From JAJRTA01 sp965603125 (GTDB lineage Bacteria > Zixibacteria > MSB-5A5 > GN15 > FEB-12): a stretch of 64,000 bases of DNA. A program made the position numbers and the translations under genes. Numbering within the stretch: position 1 is the first letter of the stretch; every line of letters starts with the position of its first letter. Positions 23,956 through 31,489 of this stretch are shown in pieces. The notes below the pieces were generated by a model. It worked only from the letters and a program-made list of their open reading frames with translations. It was not told the origin of the DNA and did not search any database. The stretch is taken from the NCBI GenBank assembly GCA_965603125.1, contig CBFDBU010000009.1:59691-123690 (forward strand). Reading direction: 5' to 3'.

Positions 23956-25959
23956 TTGATTCGACGGTGTCTGGGCAATCTGCGGCCGGGCCTGCTGGTC
24001 CGGCTCAGCAACATAATCATCATGCAAGTGGTGTTTGTCTTTGCCGCTTTAGCGCTCATCATCTTCTATCCCCAGCAGGAATGGTCCGTTGAATACGACA
24101 CCCAGGCAGTCCAGGAGCGGTTCCAGGGATTGTGCAAGCGTCTCTCAGAGGTCCTGGCAGTCGATAGTGGCGCTTCCGGCGAGGCGGCCATAGTCATCAG
24201 CGATGACACTCGCAGGTCGCTGGATCGGCTCTTTGCTGCTCAGAACGAACTCAGCCTGGCGACAATCCATATCGCCAGACCTGAAGAGGGTATTCAGGCC
24301 GTCTATGCTTATGACGGAAGTCACCACCAGGCCGCGCCGGAAGGCAGCTCGCTTGCAGAGTTGGCCAACGAGGGCGCTCTTCAGCTTGCCCTGATGCAGC
24401 CGGCGGGTACATTTGCGCCCTACTCCTTCAGCCCGGAGAACTGGGTCTATCTCTTCCGATTCGACATTGAGCACGATCTGCCGGCAATACTGGCGGCAAG
24501 AATCGACCATGGCCTGCTGATCTCCGACAGATCCAAGCTGCAGTATGCCCTGGTGCTTTTGTTCCTCTGTTCGACTTTGGTATCGCTTCTGATCGTGTAT
24601 CTTCTCTCCCTCAAAGTCAAGACACCGCTGGACAGGCTCCTGCACGGCATGGAGAAGACCACCGAGGGCCAGCTTTTCTATACGATAGAGGCCGACGGCA
24701 GCGGCGAACTGGGGCGGATCGTGGAGTCTTTCAACAAAATGTCGCGGCATCTCTGGGACGACCAGAAACAGATCGAGAGGTACAGTCTGCTGCTCAAGGA
24801 TGCGTCTGTCGCCCGGTCGGAGGCGCAGGCGTTTCTGGCCACTCTCATCGACTCCTCACCCGGCTGCATCGTGGTCGCCTCGGTCGACGGCGAGATAGTG
24901 ATATTCAACCGCAAGGCGACCGAGGTTTTCGGATACGACGCCTCGGAGGTGATGGGAGCGACGTGCGATCGGCTGTTCACCCGTTCGGTTCAGTCCGAGG
25001 ACTGGCGCCGTTCCCGGGACAGTGACCAGTCACTCAGTGACAAGTCACGTAGTGACGAGTCACATAGTGAAGTGGTCTGTTGCCGGAAAGACGGTTCCCT
25101 GTTTCCCGCCTACCTGGTGGCGTCGCCGATCAGGACCAGCACCGGAGAGGTGGCGGCGCACCTGTTCATCCTGCGGGACATCTCGGAAAGCAAGAACTTC
25201 CAGGAGATGATGGTCCGGCTGGATCGCTACTACACCCGGGGTGAAATGGCCGGTGATATCGCCCATGAGATCAACAACTACCTGGCCGTGTTGTCGGGGA
25301 ATATCGAACTCATGCCGCTCTTCATGAAGAAAGGTCAGAACGACAAGATCTCCAGAAAGCTCGAGCTCATGAAAACCACCGTCGACCATATTGCGAAATT
25401 TACCGACGGCCTGATGGACGTCAACCAGGGCAGTCCCCGCTTTGCCGGGGCCGACGTCAATCAACTCATACAGAACATGCTGGCCTTCGTAAAACCGCAG
25501 AACAGGTTCGACGGCATACTGATCGACACCCACCTGTCCTCTGATGTGCCGCTGGCGGAGATCGATGTGGGTTTAATCCAGCAGGTCCTGATCAACCTGC
25601 TCCACAACGCCTCCGACGCGCTCTCGGAAACGACCGGGGAACGAAAGATAGAAATCAACTCTGCTGTCATCGCCGAAGGCCCCGAGACTCGCGTTCGCAT
25701 CGAGGTAATAGACACCGGGCCCGGAGTCCCGCCGGATCGCGAAGAGATCCTGTTCAAGGAGCGCTTCACAACCAAGCGCAGGGGCCACGGTTTCGGGCTG
25801 GTGACCTGTCGCAAGATAATGGAGACGCACCATGGACGAATCGACTACATGCGTCGAGAGAACACCGTCTTTCTCATTGAGTTTCCCACGGTACACCAAC
25901 CGACCCCGGCCGAAACCGATTCCACCGACCGGCAGTCGATGACTACGCCAACGATCTAA
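23956..25959 (+). CDS. Membrane sensor histidine kinase with HAMP and PAS domains
   Basis: A 667-residue kinase. It has a transmembrane helix at about 20-38, an extracytoplasmic sensor (about 40-195), a second helix (197-219), HAMP linker (about 220-275), PAS domain (about 290-410), dimerisation domain with the phospho-acceptor H437 in AGDIAHEINNYLAVL, and an ATPase domain with NLLHNASDAL, DTGPGVPP and GHGFGL. The TTG start at 23956 has GGAAGGAG at good spacing. A short tandem repeat inserts SDQSLSDKSRSDESHS into the PAS region. No cognate regulator is adjacent. The receiver pair at 4288-5177 is one possible partner, but this is speculation. Confidence 0.9.
   Translation: MIRRCLGNLRPGLLVRLSNIIIMQVVFVFAALALIIFYPQQEWSVEYDTQAVQERFQGLCKRLSEVLAVDSGASGEAAIVISDDTRRSLDRLFAAQNELSLATIHIARPEEGIQAVYAYDGSHHQAAPEGSSLAELANEGALQLALMQPAGTFAPYSFSPENWVYLFRFDIEHDLPAILAARIDHGLLISDRSKLQYALVLLFLCSTLVSLLIVYLLSLKVKTPLDRLLHGMEKTTEGQLFYTIEADGSGELGRIVESFNKMSRHLWDDQKQIERYSLLLKDASVARSEAQAFLATLIDSSPGCIVVASVDGEIVIFNRKATEVFGYDASEVMGATCDRLFTRSVQSEDWRRSRDSDQSLSDKSRSDESHSEVVCCRKDGSLFPAYLVASPIRTSTGEVAAHLFILRDISESKNFQEMMVRLDRYYTRGEMAGDIAHEINNYLAVLSGNIELMPLFMKKGQNDKISRKLELMKTTVDHIAKFTDGLMDVNQGSPRFAGADVNQLIQNMLAFVKPQNRFDGILIDTHLSSDVPLAEIDVGLIQQVLINLLHNASDALSETTGERKIEINSAVIAEGPETRVRIEVIDTGPGVPPDREEILFKERFTTKRRGHGFGLVTCRKIMETHHGRIDYMRRENTVFLIEFPTVHQPTPAETDSTDRQSMTTPTI
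25021..25065 (+). repeat. Three 15-base tandem palindromic units inside a kinase gene
   Basis: Units start at 25021, 25036 and 25051, each AGTGACnAGTCACnn, and a fourth begins (AGTGAA) at 25066. Every unit contains the palindrome GTGAC-N2-GTCAC. In frame they encode S-D-x-S-x (x being Q/L, K/R, E/H), adding a hydrophilic stretch to the PAS domain without breaking the reading frame. Confidence 0.85.
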
Positions 25960-25966
25960 CTTTATA

Positions 25967-25994
25967 TTGCCCTCTCGTGGCCCGGCGCTAACTT
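25967..25994 (+). promoter_or_regulatory. Putative leaderless promoter of the second kinase
   Basis: TTGCCC (25967-25972), a 16-base spacer, then TAACTT (25989-25994). The ATG at 26002 follows after seven bases, and no Shine-Dalgarno precedes it. Hexamer match is moderate; the call rests on geometry shared with ligA and smpB. Confidence 0.35.
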
Positions 25995-26001
25995 GCACTC
26001 G

Positions 26002-28035
26002 ATGAAGGAGCCCTCGAAAACCACGTCGGTCGGACTGGAACAGCGACTTCTGGCGGCGCTGGTTGTTCTGCTGGCCCTGGCAGTGTTCGGATTCACCTGG
26101 GTGGGTATCAGGGAGAGCCGCTCCGCCGGCCTGCGACTCCTGATCCTGCAGGGAAGGGCGTTTACGGAGGCTCTGGCCCAAGCGGCTGAGAACGCCATAG
26201 CTTCAGAATCAGTCTTCGACAACCTTGTGTACCTTCGATACAGTGAGGTTGTCAGAAGCCTACCCAGTACCGATCTGTCGCAACTAACAGATCTTGATCT
26301 GGTTCAACTGGCTGTAAACCATGACCTGTATGGGGCGTATGTTTTCGACTCGTCGGCCGCCGTAGCGGTCGGGGGAGCGACGCGGGGACCGCAGATAGGT
26401 CCACCTGAGTTTGTTGCCGACGAGGTTGCCCAGCTCCTGGCCAATCCCGAGGATCGCTATACCCTGCTTCTGGACGAGGGCGATCACGGCATCGGACCTG
26501 TCCACTACTACCTGGAGATTACCGGCGATCTCAGCCGCGTGGTAGTGCTGGTTGCCGACGCTCTGTATTTCACCGATGCCCTCAGGCAGACTCAGATTGG
26601 TTACCTTGCTCGGAACATGGCCGGGGAAGCCGGGGTCGAGTATATCATCTATCAGGCTACCGATGGAATCGTCTTTGCCTCTCGCAAGATGGGCAGTCTG
26701 CTTGCGATTGAATCCGACCCATTTCTGGTTGAGGCCCTGGAGAGCGACACGATTATGCATCGGTTATACCGCTTTCAGGAACGAGAAGTGCTGGAGTTGG
26801 CGCGGCCGTTCTCATCGGTGGAGTATCCCTTTGGGGTCCTGCGTGTCGGTCTCTCACTTGAAGGGTACTACTCGATTTCGAGTGGTTTCGACGTGTTGAT
26901 GATCAGCCTGGCGGTGGTTCTGTTCGTCCTCCTCCTGGTGGCGCTCTTGTATCTGAACAGCAGGCGCAAGAGAAGGGAGATCAGCCGCGAGTATGCCCGA
27001 ATGAAGACCGTTACCGACCGCATATTCGATGAAATGCGAACAGGCGTGGCGGCCGTGCAGACCGACGGCGTTATTTCTCTCGCCAACGACGCCTTTGAAG
27101 GCATCTTCGGCGTCAGCAGTTGTATCGGTAGACACTGGGACGAAGTGACAAAAGAGCCGCAGTTGGCTTTCGGCACCATCCACGGAGACCATCCGACCTC
27201 TCTGGAAAAGGAAGTAAGCCTGACCGTCGACAATGTAAGCCGGACTCTCCTGGTAGCCGCGTCACCGCTTGAACTGGAGGAGGGTCGGCCGTCGGGTGTG
27301 GTGGCGGTTGTGTATGATATCACCAGGCTGAGAAAGTTCGAGCGCGAATCGGCTCGCAGGGAGCGCTTGTCCGAGATGGGCAACCTTGCCGCCGGGGTGG
27401 CGCATGAGATCCGCAACCCGCTCAACACCATCTCAATTGCCGTCCAGCGACTCGCCGGTGAGTTTGAGCCGGTGGAAAACCGCACTGACTACGAAACGAT
27501 TACCACCCAGATCAGGGACGAAACGAAAAGGCTCAACGATATCATCACTCGGTTCCTGGCGCTGGCGCGAGGGGAAAAACGGCGCTACCGCCGGATCAGG
27601 CTGGATGAACTGATTACCGAGATTGGTCGGTTCTTCGAGCCGGAAGCACGACAATTAGGGATCGATCTTTCAGTCAGAACCGACAGCGATCTCACGATTG
27701 AAGCCGACCGCGACAGCCTCAAGCAGGTCTTCTCGAATCTGTTCAACAATGCCAAGGAAGCTCTCGCCGGTCAGGGGGGTGGGATTGTGATCGCAGCCAA
27801 AGGGCTGCGGAAGTCGATCGAGATTCTGTTTGCCGACACCGGGCCCGGCATTCCCGTCGGCATCCGCGAGAAAATGTTCACTCCGTACTTCACGACCAAA
27901 GACGGTGGCACCGGCCTGGGGCTGCCTACTGTCCACAAGATCATCACCGACCTGGGCGGAGAGATAAACGTCCGGGAGACCGAGTCCGGCGGCGCCGCGT
28001 TTGTAATTTCCCTTCCCCGCCCCGACCATCACTAA
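26002..28035 (+). CDS. Membrane sensor histidine kinase with periplasmic sensor and PAS domain
   Basis: A 677-residue kinase with a transmembrane helix near 15-35 (LLVLLALAVFGFTWVG), a large extracytoplasmic domain (about 40-295), a second helix (about 299-320, VLMISLAVVLFVLLLVALLYL in part) and a PAS-like domain (about 335-440). The HisKA domain has H468 in AAGVAHEIRNPLN, and the ATPase domain has NLFNNAKEAL, DTGPGIP and GGTGLGL. It is closer to NtrB/ZraS-type kinases than the preceding one. A TTG nine bases upstream is an alternative start; ATG is chosen with the leaderless promoter. The two kinases are 42 bases apart. Confidence 0.9.
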   Translation: MKEPSKTTSVGLEQRLLAALVVLLALAVFGFTWVGIRESRSAGLRLLILQGRAFTEALAQAAENAIASESVFDNLVYLRYSEVVRSLPSTDLSQLTDLDLVQLAVNHDLYGAYVFDSSAAVAVGGATRGPQIGPPEFVADEVAQLLANPEDRYTLLLDEGDHGIGPVHYYLEITGDLSRVVVLVADALYFTDALRQTQIGYLARNMAGEAGVEYIIYQATDGIVFASRKMGSLLAIESDPFLVEALESDTIMHRLYRFQEREVLELARPFSSVEYPFGVLRVGLSLEGYYSISSGFDVLMISLAVVLFVLLLVALLYLNSRRKRREISREYARMKTVTDRIFDEMRTGVAAVQTDGVISLANDAFEGIFGVSSCIGRHWDEVTKEPQLAFGTIHGDHPTSLEKEVSLTVDNVSRTLLVAASPLELEEGRPSGVVAVVYDITRLRKFERESARRERLSEMGNLAAGVAHEIRNPLNTISIAVQRLAGEFEPVENRTDYETITTQIRDETKRLNDIITRFLALARGEKRRYRRIRLDELITEIGRFFEPEARQLGIDLSVRTDSDLTIEADRDSLKQVFSNLFNNAKEALAGQGGGIVIAAKGLRKSIEILFADTGPGIPVGIREKMFTPYFTTKDGGTGLGLPTVHKIITDLGGEINVRETESGGAAFVISLPRPDHH

Positions 28036-28103
28036 TGGACACGAGTTTGACGGGTATTGTTGGTTGCCGGTCACTTCCCTTGCACAACTGCCGCGCGAAC
28101 CAG

Positions 28104-28134
28104 AAAAAAGCGGCTCGCACGTGGCGGGCCGCTT
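28104..28134 (-). terminator. Intrinsic terminator of gltA
   Basis: On the minus strand AAGCGGC pairs with GCCGCTT (28128-28134 with 28108-28114) and is followed by six T residues (complement of 28104-28109). It lies about 23 bases past the gltA stop and could act in part for the converging kinase gene. Confidence 0.8.
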
Positions 28135-28156
28135 ATACAACAACAGACTGCTCTGT

Positions 28157-29437
28157 CTACTGCTTGATCTGTCCCCAGAGCCACTGGGAGCTGACCGACT
28201 TAGGACGGGTGATTGCTGTGCCGAGGGCGCGATTGAGTACGAGCTGAGTCAGCATACCCATTGAACGTGATACCGAGAACAGCACCGTGTAGTACTGGAA
28301 CTCCTTCAGACCATAGTAGAACAGCAAAGCGCCGGAACCGGCGTCGACATTCGGCCACGGGTTCTTGGCTTTGCCGTGCTCCTTGAGGACCTCCGGTACG
28401 ATATTGAAGACACGGTCGACAGTCTGGAAAACCGGGTCCTTCTTCATGTACCTCTTGCCGAATGCGTTGAAGGCGCTGAAGCGTGGGTCGGTGACGCGCA
28501 GTACGGCGTGACCGTAGCCGGGAATGACCTTGCCGGAATTGAGTGTCTCCCAAGTGTATTCGCGAATCTGCTCGTCGGAGGGTGCGCCGCCGAACTTATC
28601 CATCGTCTCCAGGATCCAATTGAGGCACTCCTGGTTGGCCAGTCCGTGCAGCGGGCCGGCCAGGCCGTTCAGTCCTGCCGAGACCGAGTAGAAGGCGTCA
28701 GACAGGGCCGAGCCTACCGTATGACAGGTATTGGCCGAGACGTTACCGCCTTCATGATCGCAGTGCAGCGTCAGGTAAAGACGCATCATCTTGGCCGTCT
28801 CGCCCTTCTTCGGGGGCAGACCCAGCATCTTGGCGAAGTCGGCCGCCCAGTCGAGCTTCTTGGACGGTGGGATCAGGTCACCCTTCTTGTAGCGGATGCG
28901 GTAGACGCCGGCGGCGATAGTGTGGATAGTACCCATCACACGCATGGAGTCTTCGAGGGTCGGCTCCCAGTAGTCCATCTTGGTCATGCCTTCCGTGTAA
29001 CGCTTGCGGAAGGCCGATTCGTTCTCCATGGCCAGGATCGCCGTGTCAAGCATGGCCATCGGATGGGACGTCTTCGGCATCGCCTTGAGAACCTTCCAGA
29101 CGTACTTGGGCACTTCGCCGTACGATTTCAGTTCCTTCTGGAACAGTTGCAGCTCGTCAGCGGTGGGGATATCGCCCGTGAGCAACAACCAGAAGATCTC
29201 TTCGGGAAGTTTTTCGGTCAGTTCCATTATCGGACGACCGCGGATAATCAAACCTTTGTCCGGTTCCACGACGGAAGTGTCGCACACCATTCCCTTGACG
29301 CCGCGCATACCACCGATCGCCTGCGCCACCGAAACCTGGGAGATGCCGACCTCCCCGTGCTTCTTGAGAAGCGTTACGCGCTCTTCCCGCAGCTTGGGGA
29401 GCTGGGCGGCAAAGGTTTCTTTCAGTGTTTTGGCCAT
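28157..29437 (-). CDS. gltA: Citrate synthase, eukaryote-like type
   Basis: Condenses acetyl-CoA and oxaloacetate. The 426-residue protein has the catalytic histidines in GPLHGLANQE and GYGHAVLRVTDPR and the catalytic aspartate in NVDAGSGALLFYYG. The segments DHEGGNVSANTCH and GSALSDAFYSVSAGLNGLAG closely resemble mitochondrial citrate synthases rather than E. coli-type enzymes. Such eukaryote-like bacterial forms are known, for instance in Geobacteraceae. It has its own consensus promoter, a CRP-type palindrome at the transcription start and an intrinsic terminator, so it is a separately regulated single-gene unit. Confidence 0.96.
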   Translation of the reverse strand: MAKTLKETFAAQLPKLREERVTLLKKHGEVGISQVSVAQAIGGMRGVKGMVCDTSVVEPDKGLIIRGRPIMELTEKLPEEIFWLLLTGDIPTADELQLFQKELKSYGEVPKYVWKVLKAMPKTSHPMAMLDTAILAMENESAFRKRYTEGMTKMDYWEPTLEDSMRVMGTIHTIAAGVYRIRYKKGDLIPPSKKLDWAADFAKMLGLPPKKGETAKMMRLYLTLHCDHEGGNVSANTCHTVGSALSDAFYSVSAGLNGLAGPLHGLANQECLNWILETMDKFGGAPSDEQIREYTWETLNSGKVIPGYGHAVLRVTDPRFSAFNAFGKRYMKKDPVFQTVDRVFNIVPEVLKEHGKAKNPWPNVDAGSGALLFYYGLKEFQYYTVLFSVSRSMGMLTQLVLNRALGTAITRPKSVSSQWLWGQIKQ

Positions 29438-29506
29438 GAAATACTCCTTGTTAATTAATATAGTGACTGCTGACTTGATTTTCTCGGTGTCAGTTCACTC
29501 CTGCTC

Positions 29507-29526
29507 AATGTGAAACCTTTCACATT
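29507..29526. promoter_or_regulatory. CRP/FNR-type palindrome over the gltA start site
   Basis: AATGTGAAACCTTTCACATT has nine-base perfect arms with a two-base centre; it contains TGTGA-N6-TCACA, the CRP consensus. It begins about ten bases beyond the -10 box, so it covers roughly +3 to +22, a position expected to repress when occupied. Confidence 0.7.
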
Positions 29527-29535
29527 AGAACCGAT

Positions 29536-29564
29536 ATCATAACGGCTGCGGATTGCCTTGTCAA
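29536..29564 (-). promoter_or_regulatory. Consensus sigma70-type promoter of gltA
   Basis: On the minus strand TTGACA (complement of 29559-29564), a 17-base spacer and TATGAT (complement of 29536-29541). This is the best-matched promoter in the window. It is followed by a leader of about 90 bases and AAGGAG before the gltA ATG. Confidence 0.8.
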
Positions 29565-29593
29565 GTAGTACGGTCGCAAAAACCTGCCGGTAT

Positions 29594-30961
29594 TTACCTG
29601 ACAGGGAAGATTTTGTCCGGGTTGAGCAGGCCTTCCGGGTCGAAGACCTCTTTGATCTTTCTCATGAACTCCAGCGTCGGCGGATCGAACTCCCACGGCA
29701 GGAATGCCGCTTTGTGGCTGCCGATCCCGTGCTCGCCGGTGAGCGTGCCGCCCAGTGCGAGCGTTTTCCGGTAGAGTCTCTCGGTCTCCTGCTTAATGAG
29801 AGCGATTTCGCCCTCATTGCCGGTCATTGAGAGGAAACTGACGTGCAGGTTGCCGTCACCGGCGTGGCCGAAGGCGTTGACTCGCAGGGGGCTGCTCGCA
29901 TTCAATTCGGCCACGAACTCGATCAGGGTCATAAACCGGGAGACCGGCACCGCCACATCCTCGTTGTATCGGAATCGGGCCATCTCGCGCACGGCCTTCG
30001 ACAGGTTCCGCCGTATCCGCCACAGTTCCTCGACCCGGGCAGGATCGTCGGCAGTCCGCAGGTAGGAGGCGTGATTTTGCTCGCAGAGTCCACGAATGGC
30101 GTCAGCCTGGGCAGCCTCTGCTTCGCCCGCGGTTTCGATCAGGAGAATTGCCGCCACCCGGTCGAGGCCCTCGGTTTTTTCGTACCGGTTGGAGCACTCT
30201 GCGGCGTCGCCGTCGAGGTATTCCATCATGGTGGGGATGATCCCGGCCTCCGTGATCTCGGAGACGGTGCGGGCGGCGTCGGTTGGGTTGTCGAAAGCCG
30301 CCAGGATGGTGCCGCCCACCGACGGCGTCGGAATGAGCCGCACGCCAATCTCGGTGACGACGGCCAGGGTTCCCTCGGATCCGATGAGAATGTCACCGAG
30401 CGCAAACCCCCGCCGGTTGTTGCCGGCGCCGGTGGCGATCACTGATCCGTCGGCGGCGACAGCCCGCAAGCCGATAATGTAGTCGCGCGTTACGCCGAAC
30501 CGCTGGCATCGAAGACCGCCCGCGTTCTCCGCCACGTTACCGCCGAGCGAACACTCGGCGTAGCTGGCCGGGTCGGGGGGATAGGTCAGACCGTACGCGA
30601 CGGCGGCGTCCAGCAGTTCCTTGGTGATGACCCCGGGGCCGCAGACGGCCGTTGCTGTGGTTGCATCGATTTCGAGCTTCTTCATCCTTTCGGTCGAAAG
30701 GACCAGGCTGCCCGGAGACGGTACACACCCTCCCGACAGCCCCGTTCCGGCCCCGCGTGGGATCACAGGCAAGCCTGTCTTTCTGGCAAACTGTACGGTG
30801 GAGACAACGTCGCTCTCGGACTCGGCCAAAACAACAGCGACCGGCAGGCCGGTCTCTTCGGTGGCGTCCTGGAAGTATGCTTCCCATCCGGCAAGGTCGG
30901 TGACCAATGAGTTCGGGTTGGTGAGGTGCGCTTTCAGTTTTGCGAAATCAGGGACATTCAT
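29594..30961 (-). CDS. glcD: FAD-linked oxidase, GlcD/lactate dehydrogenase type
   Basis: Oxidises an alpha-hydroxy acid (glycolate or lactate) with FAD. From ATG 30961 it has 455 residues. The FAD-binding domain contains VIPRGAGTGLSGGC and YPPDPASYAECSLGGNVAENAGG. The C-terminal substrate domain ends with GHAGDGNLHVSF and GTLTGEHGIGSHK. The stand-alone GlcD form usually works with an iron-sulphur GlcF partner, which is not seen here, so the electron acceptor is uncertain. It lies at the end of the prfB-to-pckA run after fmdB. The start is not well fixed since no clear Shine-Dalgarno precedes it. Confidence 0.9.
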   Translation of the reverse strand: MNVPDFAKLKAHLTNPNSLVTDLAGWEAYFQDATEETGLPVAVVLAESESDVVSTVQFARKTGLPVIPRGAGTGLSGGCVPSPGSLVLSTERMKKLEIDATTATAVCGPGVITKELLDAAVAYGLTYPPDPASYAECSLGGNVAENAGGLRCQRFGVTRDYIIGLRAVAADGSVIATGAGNNRRGFALGDILIGSEGTLAVVTEIGVRLIPTPSVGGTILAAFDNPTDAARTVSEITEAGIIPTMMEYLDGDAAECSNRYEKTEGLDRVAAILLIETAGEAEAAQADAIRGLCEQNHASYLRTADDPARVEELWRIRRNLSKAVREMARFRYNEDVAVPVSRFMTLIEFVAELNASSPLRVNAFGHAGDGNLHVSFLSMTGNEGEIALIKQETERLYRKTLALGGTLTGEHGIGSHKAAFLPWEFDPPTLEFMRKIKEVFDPEGLLNPDKIFPVR

Positions 30962-31048
30962 GGTCACTAAGGAGGCCTTGCCGACGCACGATGTCAAGAC
31001 AAGTGTCCGGCAGCAGGATGCGCGGCGCACCGACGCAGTCGGAAGTCG

Positions 31049-31363
31049 CTACCGCCCCTGGGTACGCCACTGCTTGCCGTCGCTTTTCTTGGTCGATGCT
31101 TTGACGGTTTTGGCGGCTTTCTTCTGCGATGCCGCGGGCGGCACGGCGGTCTTGTCCGCGGTGGCGTCTTTCTTGTACTGGTCACTGCGATAGTCGGTGG
31201 CATAGAACCCGGAGCCCTTTAGCAGGAACCCAGCCCCACCGGTGATGATGCGTTCGGCCTTACCGCCGCAGCGCGGACAGACCTCAATCGGCCTGTCGGT
31301 TATTGACTGGAATTCCTCAAAGTCCTTTCTGCAATCGCGGCAGTGGTACAAATATGTCGGCAT
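31049..31363 (-). CDS. FmdB-type zinc-ribbon protein
   Basis: A 104-residue protein with the N-terminal zinc ribbon C8-x2-C11 ... C29-x2-C32 (MPTYLYHCRDC and CPRCGG) and the GAGFLLKGSGFYATDY segment common to the FmdB family. The C-terminal third is lysine/alanine-rich and probably disordered. Family members are small putative regulators found beside very different genes; the function is not established. It lies between pckA and glcD on the same strand. Confidence 0.85.
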   Translation of the reverse strand: MPTYLYHCRDCRKDFEEFQSITDRPIEVCPRCGGKAERIITGGAGFLLKGSGFYATDYRSDQYKKDATADKTAVPPAASQKKAAKTVKASTKKSDGKQWRTQGR

Positions 31364-31489
31364 TACCGGGGTGCTCCTTCAACTAATCTCCGCCAGTATA
31401 ATGTATCGGCGCAGGTGGCCGGTGTCTTATCCATCGGATCGTTGCCATTCTGTCGATTGCCACGTCGACTCCGGGTCGCAGCGGACGAT

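Noticed and set aside
28376..29458. Long open frame opposite the citrate synthase gene
   Set aside because: It is the antisense shadow of a clear gene; its composition is typical of antisense frames in G+C-rich DNA.
30961..30990. Leaderless promoter for glcD (TTGACA upstream)
   Set aside because: The hexamer at -10 position (TCCTTA) is a poor match, so it was not counted with the other leaderless cases.
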